Assembly: GCA_002509405.1 (NCBI GenBank)
Contig: DAVO01000014.1
Span: forward strand, 94,656 to 101,737
Length of the DNA stretch: 7,082 nt
Reading direction: 5' to 3'
Source of the DNA: Methanomassiliicoccaceae archaeon UBA72
GTDB taxonomy: Archaea; Thermoplasmatota; Thermoplasmata; Methanomassiliicoccales; Methanomethylophilaceae
Both the position numbers and the translations under genes were made by a program. Shown here piece by piece: positions 5,599-7,082 of the stretch. How positions within the stretch are numbered: the stretch's first letter is position 1; every line of letters begins with the position of its first letter. The notes below the pieces were generated by a model. The model was not told the origin of the DNA, did not search any database, and worked only from the letters and a program-made list of their open reading frames with translations.

Positions 5599-7056
5599 AT
5601 GAAATCAAAAACAGAAATACTATCTAAGGCCGACATGGATAAGATCCATGCGGCCACACTTAAGGTGCTGTGGGACACAGGAATCGTTGTGAACCATGTC
5701 AAAGCAAGGGAGATACTGAAAGAGGCAGGCTGCGAAGTCGACGACAAGACCGGAGTAGTGAAGTTTCCTGCCAAGGTCGTGGAATCCGCCATCAAGAAGG
5801 TGCCGGAATCCTTCATGATATACAGCCGTGACGGGAAACATAACGTCGAGATGGTCAGCGATGGGTCAAAGACCCACAATATGACCTTCGGCGTGGGAGT
5901 CAAGCTCACGGAATATGTGTCTCCCGGAAAATACAGGACCAGGGACGGAACGCTGGAAGACCTTGCGAAGATCGCGAAGGTCACCGATGCCTGCGAGAAC
6001 ATCGACTGGTTCACGTTGCCGATCTCAGCGATGGACCTTGTCGGAAAGGAATGTGCCAGGACGCTGTACGAGACGGTGGCTATCGTCGCAAATTCATCGA
6101 AGCCGATACTTCTGGATCCCGATCCGGAATACCTTCAGGAATACTTCGACATAGAGTGCGCCTGCTACGATGGGGATAAGGAGAGGGCTAAGAAGGAGCC
6201 CTTCTTCATCGTAGGCGGATGCCCCACAAGCCCGTTGCAGCTGGACCACCACGCCTGCGAGCTGGCAGTCAACTGCGGGAAATACGGTTTCCCGATGATG
6301 TGCCTCAGCATGGCGATGGGCGCGGCCTCCGCACCCATCTATCTCGCGGGCACGCTGGTGGTACACAATGCCGAAGTGCTTTCAGCAATCGTCATAACGC
6401 AGTTGGCAAACCCCGGAATGCCCACGATATACGGCAGCTCGACCACATCTTTCGACTTCTATTGCGACTCAGCGCCCGTAGGATCTCCCGAACTGGCACT
6501 TATAAGCGCAGGAGTTGCGGAGATGGCCAAGTACTACCGTATGCCATCTATAGTAGCCGGAACCTAGTCTGACGCCAAAGTTCCCGATGAGCAGGCAGGA
6601 CACGAGAAGACAATCACCAACCTGATACCCACTATGGCAGGAGCCTCCACGGTATATGGAGCAGGAATGCTGGAGCTGGGCATGTCTCTCTCGCTGGAGC
6701 AGATGATCATCGACAATGATATCATCGGCATGAACAAGTATGCATCGAAAGGAATAGATGTAAACGACAAAACGCTTGCCGTTGAGACTATTAAGAGCGT
6801 AGGCGCCGGCAACGACTTCCTGGGACTCGAGGAGACCATGATGAACGTAGATCTTCCGTCGCACCCTCTGATCATCGACAGGCGTATGATCGGACTATGG
6901 CAGACCGATGGTTCGAAAGACTTGGCGGAAGCGGCACACGACAGGGTCCTTTACATTTTGGAGAACCACAGGCCCGAGCCTCTCGACGAGAAGGCCGCCA
7001 AGAAGATCGACGAGATCATCAAGAAAGCTGATAGGGAGCACTTCAAGAGGGAATAA
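5599..7056 (+). CDS. mttB: Trimethylamine:corrinoid methyltransferase MttB, pyrrolysine-containing
   Basis: MttB moves a methyl group from trimethylamine to the Co(I) corrinoid of its partner MttC, feeding methanogenesis by way of coenzyme M. The reading frame runs from ATG 5599 through an in-frame TAG (6565-6567, residue 323) to TAA, giving 485 residues, close to about 495 for Methanosarcina MttB, whose pyrrolysine is near residue 334. Sequence on both sides of the amber codon is clearly one protein: the upstream part ends KYYRMPSIVAGT and the downstream part resumes SDAKVPDEQAGHEKTITNLIP, matching the family. The N-terminal helices (11-45), the VGGCPTSPLQLDHHACELA region (205-223) and the glycine/alanine-rich TIM-barrel strands fit. 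It begins 20 bases after the microprotein with a modest GGAG upstream, and is two bases from the next gene. The members of this family that lack pyrrolysine act on glycine betaine, so the amber codon supports trimethylamine as substrate. Confidence 0.95.
6565..6567 (+). other. In-frame UAG decoded as pyrrolysine
   Basis: The codon sits where MttB proteins carry pyrrolysine, the active-site residue thought to bind and activate the methylamine. The 162 codons after it stay in frame and conserved in character to a TAA. Decoding needs PylS and tRNA-Pyl, neither of which is in the window. Confidence 0.93.
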
Positions 7057-7058
7057 TC

Positions 7059-7082
7059 ATGACACAGAAAGATCTGAACGAG
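7059..7082 (+). CDS. Start of a gene, probably the corrinoid protein partner of MttB (partial)
   Basis: Only eight codons are visible (MTQKDLNE) before the window ends. GAGGGA (7047-7052) lies six bases before the ATG, and the start is two bases after the mttB stop, so it is the next gene of the operon. In methanogens mttB is normally beside mttC, whose product carries the methylated corrinoid, and a polar helical N terminus of this kind is compatible with that family. The identity rests on context and is not provable from eight residues. Confidence 0.5.

Noticed and set aside
5599..6567. mttB as a truncated pseudogene ending at TAG
   Set aside because: The downstream 162 codons continue in the same frame with MttB character to a TAA, and the TAG falls at the family's pyrrolysine site, so read-through decoding is the better explanation.
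1..7082. CRISPR arrays, insertion sequences, rRNA or integration sites
   Set aside because: No spaced direct repeats, transposase-like genes, terminal inverted repeats, rRNA segments, or duplicated tRNA end were seen.

Overview
The window looks like chromosomal DNA from a methylotrophic methanogenic archaeon. The strongest evidence is a trimethylamine methyltransferase gene (mttB, 5599-7056) interrupted by an in-frame amber codon at the position where this family carries pyrrolysine. Promoters look archaeal: AT-rich TATA-like boxes lie about 22-33 bases upstream of first genes, several of which appear leaderless. There is also a DUF1015 protein, a hydrogenase-maturation gene and a tRNA with an encoded CCA end. 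The gene order and EamA-type permease make me favour Methanomassiliicoccales over Methanosarcina; that is inference, not proof.

Left part (31-2310, minus strand): a DUF1015-family protein and hypE, which makes the cyanide ligand of [NiFe] hydrogenases. Centre: a plus-strand tRNA-Arg(UCG) with its own TATA box and T-run terminator, then on the minus strand a PEBP/YbhB-like protein and a MarR-family regulator. Positions 3655-3988 form a divergent control region that is AT-rich and holds a perfect 9-bp hairpin, three copies of an AATATGCA octamer and three TTGA-N4-TCAA-like dyads, two of them flanking a TATA box.

Right part (3996-7082, plus strand): a tightly packed operon of five genes: a 10-TM drug/metabolite-type transporter, a 94-residue winged-helix protein, a 39-residue single-pass membrane protein, mttB with pyrrolysine, and the first eight codons of a gene that is probably the cognate corrinoid protein. 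Gaps are 1, 1, 20 and 2 bases. The most interesting proposal is that transporter, regulator and microprotein form a trimethylamine uptake and sensing module co-transcribed with the catabolic enzyme. The order and spacing are seen directly; the functional link is inferred. All eight visible stop codons are TGA or TAA, as expected where TAG is reassigned.
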